This document shows, piece by piece, positions 33,672 through 42,413 of a stretch of 64,000 nucleotides of DNA. The stretch's first letter is position 1, and each line of letters begins with the position of its first letter. The stretch comes from Sphingomonas jatrophae (GTDB lineage Bacteria > Pseudomonadota > Alphaproteobacteria > Sphingomonadales > Sphingomonadaceae), in contig NZ_FOZG01000003.1 of assembly GCF_900113315.1 (NCBI RefSeq), positions 558,001 to 622,000 on the forward strand. Direction: 5' to 3'. The translations under genes were made by a program, and so were the position numbers. The notes beneath the pieces were generated by a model, which ran no database searches, had not been told where the DNA came from, and saw only the letters and a program-made list of their open reading frames with translations.

Positions 33672-35018
33672 TCAATAGAGCTGCAGGCGCATGGACTGCA
33701 ACGATCGAAATCGATTATCTGGGTCCCACTTTCGTTTTACGGCGAGAAAGTTCTCAACTTTGTCACCGTAACCGCGACGGACACTCTTCGGTTCAAGGCA
33801 AACGTCTTTGGAGAGATAATGCCGGCCGCCGTAGTCAAGAACTATTGAGTCTAGCTCTCGAAAAAGAGTGAACATCTTTCGGCTGACCCGAAAGTCTATT
33901 CCAAGATTATAGCCCCGCTGTGGGAAGGAGATATTTTCTGGATGCTGCGGTTGGGGCCCGAACAGTTTCAAAACGGAAATCAGAGAGCCCAATCCACTAT
34001 CAACTATACGGCGAAAAATAGAGCGGAACGCTTCATGTGCTAAAAAGGGCACCGTAAACTGATACGTAACGTGACTTCCACCGAACAGACGAAGATCTAG
34101 GGATTGGATCGGTGAATGAAAGGCTTCAGCGCATATCAGCCTTCCGGACGATCCTCGCAAACCTTTCAATGTGTACAGCATATTGATTGATTGCGTCAAA
34201 ACGCGAGAGTCTATTGTAGCAACAGGCACGAACGCAGGCACTCGGAAGCTTTTGCTTCCTTGCTTCGAAGCCCGGCTTCGACTCGCGGCTCCCTCGAAAG
34301 CGTGCGCATCTACCGGCTCGCCACACATAACATAACCTCGCCCCATTGAGCTACCGTCAGCATGTGGGTCAATCCAAGCAACCAGATAGGGGTAGGAGTA
34401 TAGCTCTGCGCACAAGTCCAAGGTTTGTGACAGACATCGAGTTTTGAACCCAGTTTCTTTGATCCAAGCGCCGCACACCCGAACCAGCTGGACGGCACCT
34501 GCCAGTATCAACCCGGTTAATCCCATCCCGCCGCACGTGGCGTGGAACAGTTCGGCCTCTTGAGTTGGGGAGCAGCGGACTATTCCCTGCGCTGCGGTGA
34601 GGACATCCAGCCATAGAACATGGCGATCAAACGAACCAGACGTGTGATGATTCTTACCATGAACGTCCGAAGCGATCGCTCCGCCCAGCGTGATCTGGTT
34701 TGTACCTGGCACAGTCGAAAGAGACCAGCCACGCGGTACGAACGCGGCCGCTATATCGGCGAGAATAACTCCAGCCTCAGCAACGAGGATGCCGGTTGCA
34801 GCGTCGAAGGAGACAAATCGATTGAGGTTGCGCGTAGATACGATGTGCGCGTCGTTGAGCGCTCCATCGCTAATGCTAAGACCTGCCCCTCGTGCAATAC
34901 AGTTATCAAATGCGCAGACGGCGTCCTCAGCGCTGATTCGGGATGCCGGAAATACGACTTCAGTGTCTATAAAAGGATAGTTACCAGGATTACTAAGTCT
35001 CTGCACGCTTAGAGACAC
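33672..35018 (-). CDS. FAD-dependent oxidase, DprE1-like
   Basis: A 448-aa VAO/PCMH-fold flavoprotein. The FAD-binding half has VPGTNQITLGGAIASDVHGK and NHHTSGSFDRHV; the C-terminal part has SFPQRGYNLGIDF and HYLSKDVCL, matching the mycobacterial DprE1 segments around Cys387 and Lys418 with identical spacing (Gly373 and Lys404 here). It would oxidise the 2-OH of polyprenyl-phosphoryl-ribose. The prenyl-phosphoribose synthase and an arabinosyltransferase are not in this window. Start assumed at GTG 35018. Low GC suggests horizontal acquisition. Confidence 0.85.
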   Translation of the reverse strand: MSLSVQRLSNPGNYPFIDTEVVFPASRISAEDAVCAFDNCIARGAGLSISDGALNDAHIVSTRNLNRFVSFDAATGILVAEAGVILADIAAAFVPRGWSLSTVPGTNQITLGGAIASDVHGKNHHTSGSFDRHVLWLDVLTAAQGIVRCSPTQEAELFHATCGGMGLTGLILAGAVQLVRVCGAWIKETGFKTRCLSQTLDLCAELYSYPYLVAWIDPHADGSSMGRGYVMCGEPVDAHAFEGAASRSRASKQGSKSFRVPAFVPVATIDSRVLTQSINMLYTLKGLRGSSGRLICAEAFHSPIQSLDLRLFGGSHVTYQFTVPFLAHEAFRSIFRRIVDSGLGSLISVLKLFGPQPQHPENISFPQRGYNLGIDFRVSRKMFTLFRELDSIVLDYGGRHYLSKDVCLEPKSVRRGYGDKVENFLAVKRKWDPDNRFRSLQSMRLQLY

Positions 35019-35641
35019 GTCTCATTATCACACCAGCACAGAAGCAGAACGCGCCCAGCCTGTGCGTGTGTCATATCGCAAGAAGTTCCTTCACAACGTG
35101 TTAGTGGCAGAGCGCCCCGTATGCCGCAACCCAAATGGCCGCACCGGGCATCGTTCCTGATTGTCGGATCGGCACGTGCGATGACCATCTGCGCTCTGCA
35201 CACCCGCTTTCCTACACGTTCCCACTGTGTTCTCATCCCGCCAGGGGTGCGAACCTCAGACCGAAGGCGATAGGGCAGTTCGCTTGGCGCGACGCAGACG
35301 TGGGCGTGGGCGTGGGCGTGGGCGTGGGCGTGGGCGTGGAATGCCTGCGCTGCGGGCTGGTGACGGTCTATTGCGACTTCGCGGCTGCGAGGTGCTTCAT
35401 CGAGCGCGGGTTGCTCGCCGCTGACAATGCGATCAAGCTGTTCTCTTGCCCAAGCGGAAGCGGGTACCTGCACTCAACCTGTCGCCATGTTGATGCGCTC
35501 TGAGCGTTCTTCCGAAGGTTTGACGCGGCTGAGTCGGAGATGAAGCATGGAGCGACACCGATCCTCCCGCTCCGCCAAGTCAGTCAATTTGCCTTAAGTC
35601 GGCGCTAGAACTAAACTCCCGTAGAATCAGGGAGAATAAGA
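35019..35641. other. Gene-poor spacer between the DprE pair and the RTX protein gene
   Basis: About 620 bp. The only long rightward frame (35135-35503, 122 codons) carries a Val-Gly dipeptide run encoded by the hexamer repeat and a Cys-rich tail (ECLRCGLVTVYCDF); I cannot support it as a gene. The region should hold the promoters of the two divergent flanking genes. Confidence 0.4.
35300..35339. repeat. Hexanucleotide microsatellite (GTGGGC)6.7
   Basis: Six exact GTGGGC units plus GTGG occupy 40 bp. The tract keeps any reading frame when units are gained or lost (Val-Gly on one strand, Ala-His on the other). It lies in the spacer upstream of the secreted RTX-like protein gene. Confidence 0.9.
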
Positions 35642-38137
35642 GTGGCCCAGGCGATCAGCAGCCTTGTCAGCGGGCGCCCCTCGGACGCCATCTTCAGCGC
35701 GGACGGTCAAAGCCTATTCGTCGCTCAAGGCAACACGATCAGCCGTTATGATGTGGCGAGCGGCACGGTCACTGCCAGCTACTCGGCAGGCACGTCGCTC
35801 GGCGGCCTCAGCGCCTCTGCCGAGGGCCGCTACGTTGTCGCGGTCGATCTCGATAATCCGTTCAGCGATTCTTATTACACCGTCCGCGCGCACACCTTCG
35901 ATCTGACGGCGGGCAGCGTCGCCACCGCTTCCTACGAATCCTTCCGGGAGGCGACCCGCGCCGGCTACGTCCGCAATTTCGACGACAGTCTCGTGCTGAC
36001 CGGCGATCGGGCGCTGGTCACCGGCTCCAATGCCGGCCCGGGCTTCGGCCAGAAGATCCTCAATCTCGATTTCGCGACCAACACGCTGGTGACGACGAAC
36101 ATGCTGTCCGGGGTCAACATCGTCGTGTCGTCCGTCGACGGTGCGGTCTCCTTCATCAGCGCGTCGAATCGCTCGGGCGGCACCGCGCTGTCCGTCCTTG
36201 ATGCGGCTGGCACGATCACCGCATCGCTGACCCTATACGGCGGTCAGGCCGCAGCGGTTTCCGGGACCGCCGGCAAGGCGCTGGTGGCCGCTTATGACTC
36301 GCTTACCGTCTACGATCTGTCGCTCAACGCGGTCATCGATCTGTCGGCAGCGCATAGCGAGTGGCGCGCGTCTATCCCGGGTGCGGCTTTCTCACCCGAT
36401 GGGCGGACGCTCTACCTGCTCGATGCCAGCGACGACACGGTGGTGGCGCTGTCCACCGCCGATTGGAGCATCGTGTCGGAGTTCGCGGTGGGCGCGCCGA
36501 TCACGTCCTCCAACGATGGTTCGCAGCGCGCGTTCGGCGATCGTCTGACGATCAGTGCGGACGGACAGCATCTGAGCATCATCGCCGACGATCGGCTGGT
36601 GCTGGTCGATCTCACCGACGCGCCGGCACCGATAGCCAATCTCTACGGCGATGCCGGCAACAACGACCTTACCGCCACGGCGGCCACGCCCAACGTCTTC
36701 GGCCTTACTGGCAACGATATCATGCGCGATGGCGAGATCGCCGCCAGGCTGCACGGCGGCCTGGGCGACGACACATATTATCTCACGAACGCCGGCACCG
36801 TAATCGATGAGAGCGACGGCGGCGCGAACGATCGCGACACCGCCTATGTCAGCCAGTCCGGCGCTACGCTGATGGCGGGCGTCGAAGTGCTCGCCTTCGT
36901 GCAGGGGGCGAGCGGGACGCTCAATACCGGGGAGCGGGAGGGCGTGCTGATCGGCGCTAACGGCGACGACGTGTTGAACGGCGCGGGCCGGGATGACTCG
37001 CTCATCGGAGGCGGCGGCAATGATCGCCTGTTCGGCAATGCGGGCAATGATTACCTCACAGGCAGTTCGGGCAATGATCTGCTCGATGGCGGCGATGGCT
37101 TCGACGTGGCGATCATCAACGCTACGTCCGGATCGGGCACGCTGACCTATGGCGAAGGCGGCAGCTTGATCGTCACCACCGGCGACGGAGTCGATACGCT
37201 GCGCGGGATTGAGCGGATTCAGTTCGTCGACGGCTGGCTCTCGCTTGCCAACATCCAGGCAATCAACGGCCTGTACGTGGAGCTGGGCGGCCGCCCGGCG
37301 AACCTTGGCGAGTTGATGTTCTGGTCGCAGCGGCTCGACAGCGGCCGTCCGCTCAACGAAGTGCGGATCGCCATCCTCGACGATCCGCTCGGCCGCGATC
37401 ATGGCGTCGCTACGATCACCACGCTCTACCAGGATTTTGGCGGCCGCAGCCCCAGCGCGGCCGAACTCGATTTCTGGTCCGGCCAGATCCGCGACGGGTC
37501 GAGCTACGCCAACGTCCGCGCCGCGATCATCGACGATCCGCTCGGCCGCGACCACACCACCGAGGTGGTGACCGCGCTCTACAACGAATATGGCGGCCGC
37601 GATCCGAACGCCGCCGAGCTCCAGGTGTGGCAGACCAACGTCCGTGGCGGCGCGACCTATGCCGATGTGCGCGTCGCGATCATGAACGATCCGCTCGGCC
37701 TCGATCACAGCGGGGCGACGCTGGGCACGCTCTACCAGGAATATTTCGGCCGCGCGCCTGCCAACGGCGAAGTCGCCGTCTGGCAGGATCTGCTGCGCCA
37801 CGGCGCCGATTACGGCAGCGCCATCGATGCGCTGATGAGAGACGCAGGCAGCGCCGCCATCGTCGATCGCCTCACCGGCACCGCCCAGGCCGACACGTTC
37901 GATTTCGGCACCGATCCGGGCCACGCCACCGTTGCCGGCTTCCAGCCCGGCATCGACAAGCTTGATCTCGACCGGGCAGGTTATGACGGCGTGAACCCGC
38001 TCGACATGGACCATGCCCGCGAGGTGCTCGCGCTAGACGGCAGCACCGACGTACTGCTCACCTTCGGTGCGCACGACACCATCCTGCTCTACGACGTGTC
38101 GCTGCATCAGCTCGCCGCGTCCGACTTCATGGTCTGA
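35642..38137 (+). CDS. Secreted beta-propeller / RTX / DUF4214 protein
   Basis: An 831-aa protein with no N-terminal signal peptide, fitting type I secretion through a C-terminal signal. Residues about 1-330 look like a YVTN/WD-type propeller (SDAIFSADGQSLFVAQG; AAFSPDGRTLYLLDASDDTV). Residues about 430-490 hold RTX calcium-binding repeats (GGGGNDRLFGNAGNDYLTGS). Residues about 535-745 hold four DUF4214 units (LYVELGGRPANLGELMFWSQ; LYQDFGGRSPSAAELDFWSG; and two more). Start is GTG 35642. No type I transporter genes are nearby. A role in surface layer or adhesion is likely but unproven. Confidence 0.83.
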   Translation: MAQAISSLVSGRPSDAIFSADGQSLFVAQGNTISRYDVASGTVTASYSAGTSLGGLSASAEGRYVVAVDLDNPFSDSYYTVRAHTFDLTAGSVATASYESFREATRAGYVRNFDDSLVLTGDRALVTGSNAGPGFGQKILNLDFATNTLVTTNMLSGVNIVVSSVDGAVSFISASNRSGGTALSVLDAAGTITASLTLYGGQAAAVSGTAGKALVAAYDSLTVYDLSLNAVIDLSAAHSEWRASIPGAAFSPDGRTLYLLDASDDTVVALSTADWSIVSEFAVGAPITSSNDGSQRAFGDRLTISADGQHLSIIADDRLVLVDLTDAPAPIANLYGDAGNNDLTATAATPNVFGLTGNDIMRDGEIAARLHGGLGDDTYYLTNAGTVIDESDGGANDRDTAYVSQSGATLMAGVEVLAFVQGASGTLNTGEREGVLIGANGDDVLNGAGRDDSLIGGGGNDRLFGNAGNDYLTGSSGNDLLDGGDGFDVAIINATSGSGTLTYGEGGSLIVTTGDGVDTLRGIERIQFVDGWLSLANIQAINGLYVELGGRPANLGELMFWSQRLDSGRPLNEVRIAILDDPLGRDHGVATITTLYQDFGGRSPSAAELDFWSGQIRDGSSYANVRAAIIDDPLGRDHTTEVVTALYNEYGGRDPNAAELQVWQTNVRGGATYADVRVAIMNDPLGLDHSGATLGTLYQEYFGRAPANGEVAVWQDLLRHGADYGSAIDALMRDAGSAAIVDRLTGTAQADTFDFGTDPGHATVAGFQPGIDKLDLDRAGYDGVNPLDMDHAREVLALDGSTDVLLTFGAHDTILLYDVSLHQLAASDFMV

Positions 38138-38290
38138 CGCGCCCGTTGAAACGCCGTGACGCGACCACCATCAGCTGCGACGGGAAGCCCGACGCCCTCC
38201 CCGCGGACGCCACGTCATCAAGCACGCACTGCTTATCTGCGCGTACCAGGATCGCAGACGAACCTTAGTCGGCGGCCGAGGCTCGGCCTA

Positions 38291-39133
38291 TCAGCGCACT
38301 ATGGTCCACCGACCGTCCAAGAGGCTAAATTGCAGGTTTAGCGCGTGACGCCGGTCGGAGGTGCCAATGGTGAGGATCGGTTCGCCTTGCCCATCCACCC
38401 AGTCGAACAACCGCCCGTCCGCCTGCACCCGGAAATGGGCTCGCGTGCTTGGCAGCAGTTCGGCAGAGAAGCCCGGCTTGGCACGCATACTCACGATTGC
38501 AGCCACGTCGTCCTGCTGCTGTTGCGCAGCGTCAGGGCCAAGCGGGTAGCAGCGAGCCATATGCTCGCGCCGTCGTGCCGTCGCCCATGCGAATCCATCG
38601 AGGTTGCCCGATTGCAGCAGCCCGGCGACGCGACGCAGTTCAGCATAGGTGGCATCCGCTGCCTCCCGCGGATCAGCGCGCTGCCCCGCCGCCCACGGCG
38701 CGGACGCGGTGAGATGATCGGGCTTGAAGGCGATACGTAGCCGGTGCGGCAGCACAATCGGCGGCTCCGCTTCCCTGGCGTCCCAGCGGTCCCGAGCTAA
38801 CGGGTGCGATGTCACCGTCAATTGATCGCCATCGATCCGCGTCTCGTCACCCTGTAGCTCCACCATGCCATGCGCACCGGACGGAGGAGCCCCGGGGAAG
38901 GCGACAGGCAAAGCGGAGAGATCGCGGCCCGGCGGGCCTAGCACTACCTCCACTAGATTCTCACCGACCACCAAGTCGTGGTGGATTGGAATGGACTGCG
39001 CAGCCGCCTTTCCGGGCTGCGTGCGCCCTAGCATGACGCGGTTCAGCCACGTTTCCGCGACCAGAGCATCGCCGCTTTCGATCTCCAGCCCGTAGAGCAC
39101 GGGGCCGCGGAACGGATCCGGGTTCAGCTCCAA
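38291..39133 (-). CDS. Uncharacterised protein, third gene of an unknown operon
   Basis: A 280-aa protein starting MELNPDPFRGPVLYGLEIES. The N-terminal 75 residues look like a beta-sandwich (AETWLNRVMLG, IPIHHDLVVGENLVEVVLGP); the rest is a mixed domain with LLDGRWTIVR at the very end. No signal peptide. It overlaps the preceding gene by 10 bp and is surely cotranslated with it. No family recognised; it could be an immunity or accessory protein of the 616-aa product, which is only a guess. Confidence 0.65.
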   Translation of the reverse strand: MELNPDPFRGPVLYGLEIESGDALVAETWLNRVMLGRTQPGKAAAQSIPIHHDLVVGENLVEVVLGPPGRDLSALPVAFPGAPPSGAHGMVELQGDETRIDGDQLTVTSHPLARDRWDAREAEPPIVLPHRLRIAFKPDHLTASAPWAAGQRADPREAADATYAELRRVAGLLQSGNLDGFAWATARRREHMARCYPLGPDAAQQQQDDVAAIVSMRAKPGFSAELLPSTRAHFRVQADGRLFDWVDGQGEPILTIGTSDRRHALNLQFSLLDGRWTIVR

Positions 39134-40974
39134 AACTCGCGCTCCTTGAGGATCATGCAGGGCTTCACCAGTTCGATCGGCTCGATATCCTCGCGCGGAG
39201 GCACCTTGCTCGAATTATAGAAATAGCCAGTGATGCAAATACCCTTGTCCAGCCCCACGCTTGCCTTGAGCGAAGGGGGAGCTGCCATCGACACGGTGAG
39301 GCTCGCTGCCGCCTTGAAGATGCCGGCCAGCTCGAAATTTAGCTCCCGCCGATATCCGAATACACGAGCGGTGCCGTTGCCCTTGGCCTTTGGGGTGATC
39401 GAGAGATCGAGGTCGGTCTGGTAGGATACGTCGGTCGGCTGCGCCGTTTTGTAGTTGGTGTAGGTTAGTTTGCATTGCGGCGCGAGGTGCAGCCCCATCG
39501 TAATCGAAAGCTCGACGATGGCGCGGACGCCCGCCGGCAACCAGCCCTTATCAAAATCGAGCCCCACGAACAGCGACAGCGATCCTTCGATCAGCGTGAT
39601 ATCGCCCGCGAGCGTGACGAACCGCTCCACGTAGTAGACGCGGCTTTCCTCCTTATAGTCGGCGGGCCAGCGATACCCCCAGCTAGCGCTTAGATCGCCT
39701 TCGAACATCTTGTAGTCATAGCCGTAGCTGACGCCTGCCTTGAAGGAGGACAGCAACTTGGCCATGTCCTTCAGGATTTCGCCAGCTTCGTAGAAGCGGT
39801 CTACCCAGACGCTCGGCTGAAAGGTGGCCGTCTCGCCTGCCGATTTTACCTGCAGCGAGAACATCTCGCTAGCCTTGTAGCGCGTCTTGGCAGAAATGGG
39901 TTTGACGCCGTCCTTGGTAGACTCAGTTTGCGAAACAGAAAAAGTGCGCGATCCGATCGGCCCTTCATCGGCCTGGGTCAGCGTGGTCGTCTCGCTGTAA
40001 TCGCCCTTGTTAGTCGTCTCGCTATATGTCGTGCCCGCACCGTCCTTGTCGGTGTAGTTGATGGACTCCTGATGATAGTCGCGTCCCGTGGTCACGGTAG
40101 TGGAGTGAGAAGCGCCGTCCTTGTCCGTCTCCGTGCGGTTTTCGGATTTGAAATCGCGTCCGGTGCTGGTTTTGGTGCTGATCGAGGCACCAGCACGCTC
40201 GATCGTCGTGGTGACGCTTTTCGCACCCCACCCTCCGGACTCCCGATCACCGGCTCGCTTTATCTGAAGACGTTCCGTGCTCTTTGATCCACTCTTGCTG
40301 TCGAGCTTCGGAAAGGTGCTGCCCTTGCCCTTGATCCCCTTGATTTGAAAAGACCATTCTTCCTCGGGCATGACAATCAGCAGCATGTCAAGCTGCCCAA
40401 GCGCCGGCGCAGGTGCCACGTTGCTGCCAATCACCGTGTGGCCGCACGCTTGGCCGCTCACGACATGCTCGCGCTGTCGCTCTGCGCGGAATGGCCAGAT
40501 AGAGAGCCAGCTCTGCAGGCCGCTTCGCTCCGGCACGCGCAGATCAGCGGACGCGGGCTTGCCACCGTTAGTGGTGGCTGCCGACCCGATCCGCGTTTCC
40601 GGATGTGGCGGCTGAAACGTGTGGTGTACGCTAGAATTGATGGCCATCGCCCGCGTGCGAAGGTGGGTTCCTCTCCTACCCAGATCAACCGAGCTCAGCG
40701 CTTCGATTACAAGGTCGTGCCGCTTCAACGGCTCGACGTAATCATCGAACACTTTAGCATCGACCGCCTCGTGGCGGCGCTGTGCGGTGAGATCAAATTT
40801 CTTGTAGTTGCCGCCATCACTAATCTCGAGGATCAGTTCCTTTAGAACGCAATCCTCGTATCGCTCGCGCGGCACCTTGGCTCCACAGGGCAAGGTGATC
40901 ATGTCGGGACCGCCGCTGCTGCTGAGCCCAGATTGTTCCGCACGGTGCGCCGCAGCGGGAAGCTTGCTATCCAC
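39124..40974 (-). CDS. Uncharacterised 616-aa protein with Thr/Ser-rich repeats
   Basis: Starts MDSKLPAAAHRAEQSGLSSS. Residues about 1-110 are soluble and mixed; about 215-340 contain imperfect repeats of about 27 residues (NRTETDKDGASHSTTVTTGR, then SINYTDKDGAGTTYSETTNK); about 380-616 are beta-strand-rich with alternating hydrophobic strands (SFKAGVSYGYDYKMFEGDLS), resembling a membrane beta-barrel or a stacked beta domain. No signal peptide is visible. It forms an operon with the 118-aa and 280-aa genes. The composition is reminiscent of secreted toxin-delivery accessory proteins, but no domain can be named. Confidence 0.65.
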   Translation of the reverse strand: MDSKLPAAAHRAEQSGLSSSGGPDMITLPCGAKVPRERYEDCVLKELILEISDGGNYKKFDLTAQRRHEAVDAKVFDDYVEPLKRHDLVIEALSSVDLGRRGTHLRTRAMAINSSVHHTFQPPHPETRIGSAATTNGGKPASADLRVPERSGLQSWLSIWPFRAERQREHVVSGQACGHTVIGSNVAPAPALGQLDMLLIVMPEEEWSFQIKGIKGKGSTFPKLDSKSGSKSTERLQIKRAGDRESGGWGAKSVTTTIERAGASISTKTSTGRDFKSENRTETDKDGASHSTTVTTGRDYHQESINYTDKDGAGTTYSETTNKGDYSETTTLTQADEGPIGSRTFSVSQTESTKDGVKPISAKTRYKASEMFSLQVKSAGETATFQPSVWVDRFYEAGEILKDMAKLLSSFKAGVSYGYDYKMFEGDLSASWGYRWPADYKEESRVYYVERFVTLAGDITLIEGSLSLFVGLDFDKGWLPAGVRAIVELSITMGLHLAPQCKLTYTNYKTAQPTDVSYQTDLDLSITPKAKGNGTARVFGYRRELNFELAGIFKAAASLTVSMAAPPSLKASVGLDKGICITGYFYNSSKVPPREDIEPIELVKPCMILKEREFWS

Positions 40975-41330
40975 TAAGCCCCCTTAGTCGAAGGGTGTGC
41001 TAGAAGCTTCTCTAGCGTCATAAGTTTTGACGGAGCCGACGGTTCAGGCGCTTCAAGTACCCGAATGATGTCGGGCTCGGTCGTCGCACGGTGTAGACCA
41101 TTCGGCGTCATCAGCAGGAGCAGCGCTAGCAGCGCATAATCTGTCTCGACGCGCATACCGATTCGGCGGCCGTAAGCAATAATACGCCGCAGATGCTGCT
41201 CTCGCTCAACGCGATCGCGCTGACGCCACCCAACCAGTTCGGTCTCTAGCCATATGGAGATACGCGACCCAAGGAGATCGGCACGCCCCTCCCCCATCTG
41301 GTCTACCGTGCGTTGCGATATGAGCAGCAT
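40974..41330 (-). CDS. Uncharacterised 118-aa helical protein, first gene of the operon
   Basis: Starts MLLISQRTVDQMGEGRADLL. The helical pattern EREQHLRRIIAYGRRIGMRV...DYALLALLLLMTPNGLH resembles the small helical proteins found beside type VI secretion effector genes; that likeness is loose. It shares a base with the next gene's start (TGATG). A 22-bp palindrome and a strong hairpin lie 160-260 bp upstream. Confidence 0.6.
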   Translation of the reverse strand: MLLISQRTVDQMGEGRADLLGSRISIWLETELVGWRQRDRVEREQHLRRIIAYGRRIGMRVETDYALLALLLLMTPNGLHRATTEPDIIRVLEAPEPSAPSKLMTLEKLLAHPSTKGA

Positions 41331-41492
41331 AGTTCCGGCTTCTACAGGGGTGCGTGGTTTCCAGCTTGATCACCGCCTCGATGGCGACAGATCCGATTCT
41401 GGACCGCTATGCCCATCGCCTCAGACTGCATCACGATCGCGCTCTTGATCCATCTTTGAGTGTCTCGTGGTTGCCCGCATCAGTGTTAATTC

Positions 41493-41514
41493 GCATCACC
41501 CGATCGGGTGATGC
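41493..41514. promoter_or_regulatory. Perfect 22-bp palindrome, candidate operator
   Basis: Half-sites GCATCACCC and GGGTGATGC flank GATC with no mismatch. It lies about 165 bp upstream of the leftward three-gene operon, a plausible binding site for a dimeric regulator, or alternatively a methylation/replication-related element. Confidence 0.45.
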
Positions 41515-41556
41515 AAGCCGTTCCGGATCGGTCCATCTGAGAGCCGCGACCTGACT

Positions 41557-41586
41557 GGTGGCGCTGGCCCTGCAGCCAGCGCCACC
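41557..41586. terminator. Strong 12-bp stem hairpin
   Basis: GGTGGCGCTGGC (41557-41568) pairs perfectly with GCCAGCGCCACC (41575-41586) around a 6-nt loop. No T tract follows on either strand. It could be a terminator, or a leader structure of the leftward operon. Confidence 0.4.
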
Positions 41587-41905
41587 CTCTCGAACGTAAC
41601 GCTAGCGCAGGACAGATCCCGAGCGATCTCCCGCCGGCTTATCGAGCATCACCCCGATGCAGGCTCTCACAGCCTGCCCCACACTGTCGGCCGGAAATCG
41701 AAAGGACTGCGATGGACCCGGCCGCCGGTCTCGCGGTGCGTGCGATCTTCCGCGCGCTCACTCCTCGCCAGCAGGCAACGTGCTGGAGGAACTCGCACGC
41801 GAGAAGGAGAGCCCAGCCAATGACTGTTTCGTCCCCGCCTAGACGAGGTGATCGCGAGCTTGCGGGCTGAGTGTGGCGGCAAACTGCCTGGAAGGGCATC
41901 CGCGA

Positions 41906-42204
41906 CTAGTGTGAGAGCTGCCGAGCAGCCGCTAGCAGCCGGGCGGCACCAGCGAGCCCGTCCGCGGTGAAGATCGTTGTACCCACCGCCATCATCTCAG
42001 CGGCCTGCTCACTCCCGCCATCAGCAGCGGCTTCGGTTATGGCGATTGCCTCAGCCTCCGCCTGGAAGGCCGCAGGAAGGTTGTCGTGAAGCAGCTGAAG
42101 CCCGTCCTCGAGAAGAGGACCGTAGCAAGACGAAGGGCAATGTCGTGCGTCTCCACGCTATACGCCGCGAGCGGGGTAAACAGCTCAGCACCGAAGAGCG
42201 TCAT
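41906..42204 (-). pseudogene. Small leftward gene, probably frameshifted
   Basis: The frame begins MTLFGAELFTPLAAYSVETH, continues to about 42120 and then becomes basic and unlike a protein; the neighbouring frame takes over with LLEDGLQLLHDNLPAAFQAE, a helical Ala/Glu-rich run and the ending AARQLSH before TAG. A single indel would join them into one protein of about 98 aa. No family recognised. Confidence 0.35.
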
Positions 42205-42413
42205 TGTCGGATCCCCCAATTCCCTCCTGATGGAGCCGCATGTACTTTTCCGCGACCTGCAACTGGGCGTGGGAGTCACACATCTGCAACTGCGCCCGCG
42301 GAACCACCCTAACGTGATTCATCGCCAGTCTGTGCCGCAGGGTGACTGCACAGCACCGGGAGCACGTGAGCTTTGCAGACGATCATTCTTCTCAAACCAG
42401 ATTGCCAAGCCGA

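Larger units (their letters stand above)
41331..42413. other. Gene-poor kilobase at the right edge of the accessory region
   Basis: About 1.08 kb with no confident intact gene. It holds a perfect palindrome (41493-41514), a strong hairpin (41557-41586) and a probable frameshifted leftward gene (41906-42204), annotated separately. Other short frames are of normal chance length. Confidence 0.5.

Noticed and set aside
35300-35339. CRISPR-like repeat
   Set aside because: The unit is a 6-bp contiguous microsatellite without spacers; there are no Cas genes.
35135-35503. Rightward 122-codon frame across the GTGGGC microsatellite
   Set aside because: Low-complexity Val-Gly run, no ribosome binding site noticed and no family likeness; left as a possibility only in the spacer entry.
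36392-38014. Leftward 540-codon frame within the RTX-type protein gene
   Set aside because: Shadow of the RTX/DUF4214 coding sequence, with no domain logic of its own.
41354-41554. Rightward 66-codon frame ending just before the strong hairpin
   Set aside because: Its codon pattern and composition do not look coding, and it overlaps the palindrome; the hairpin alone is not enough support.
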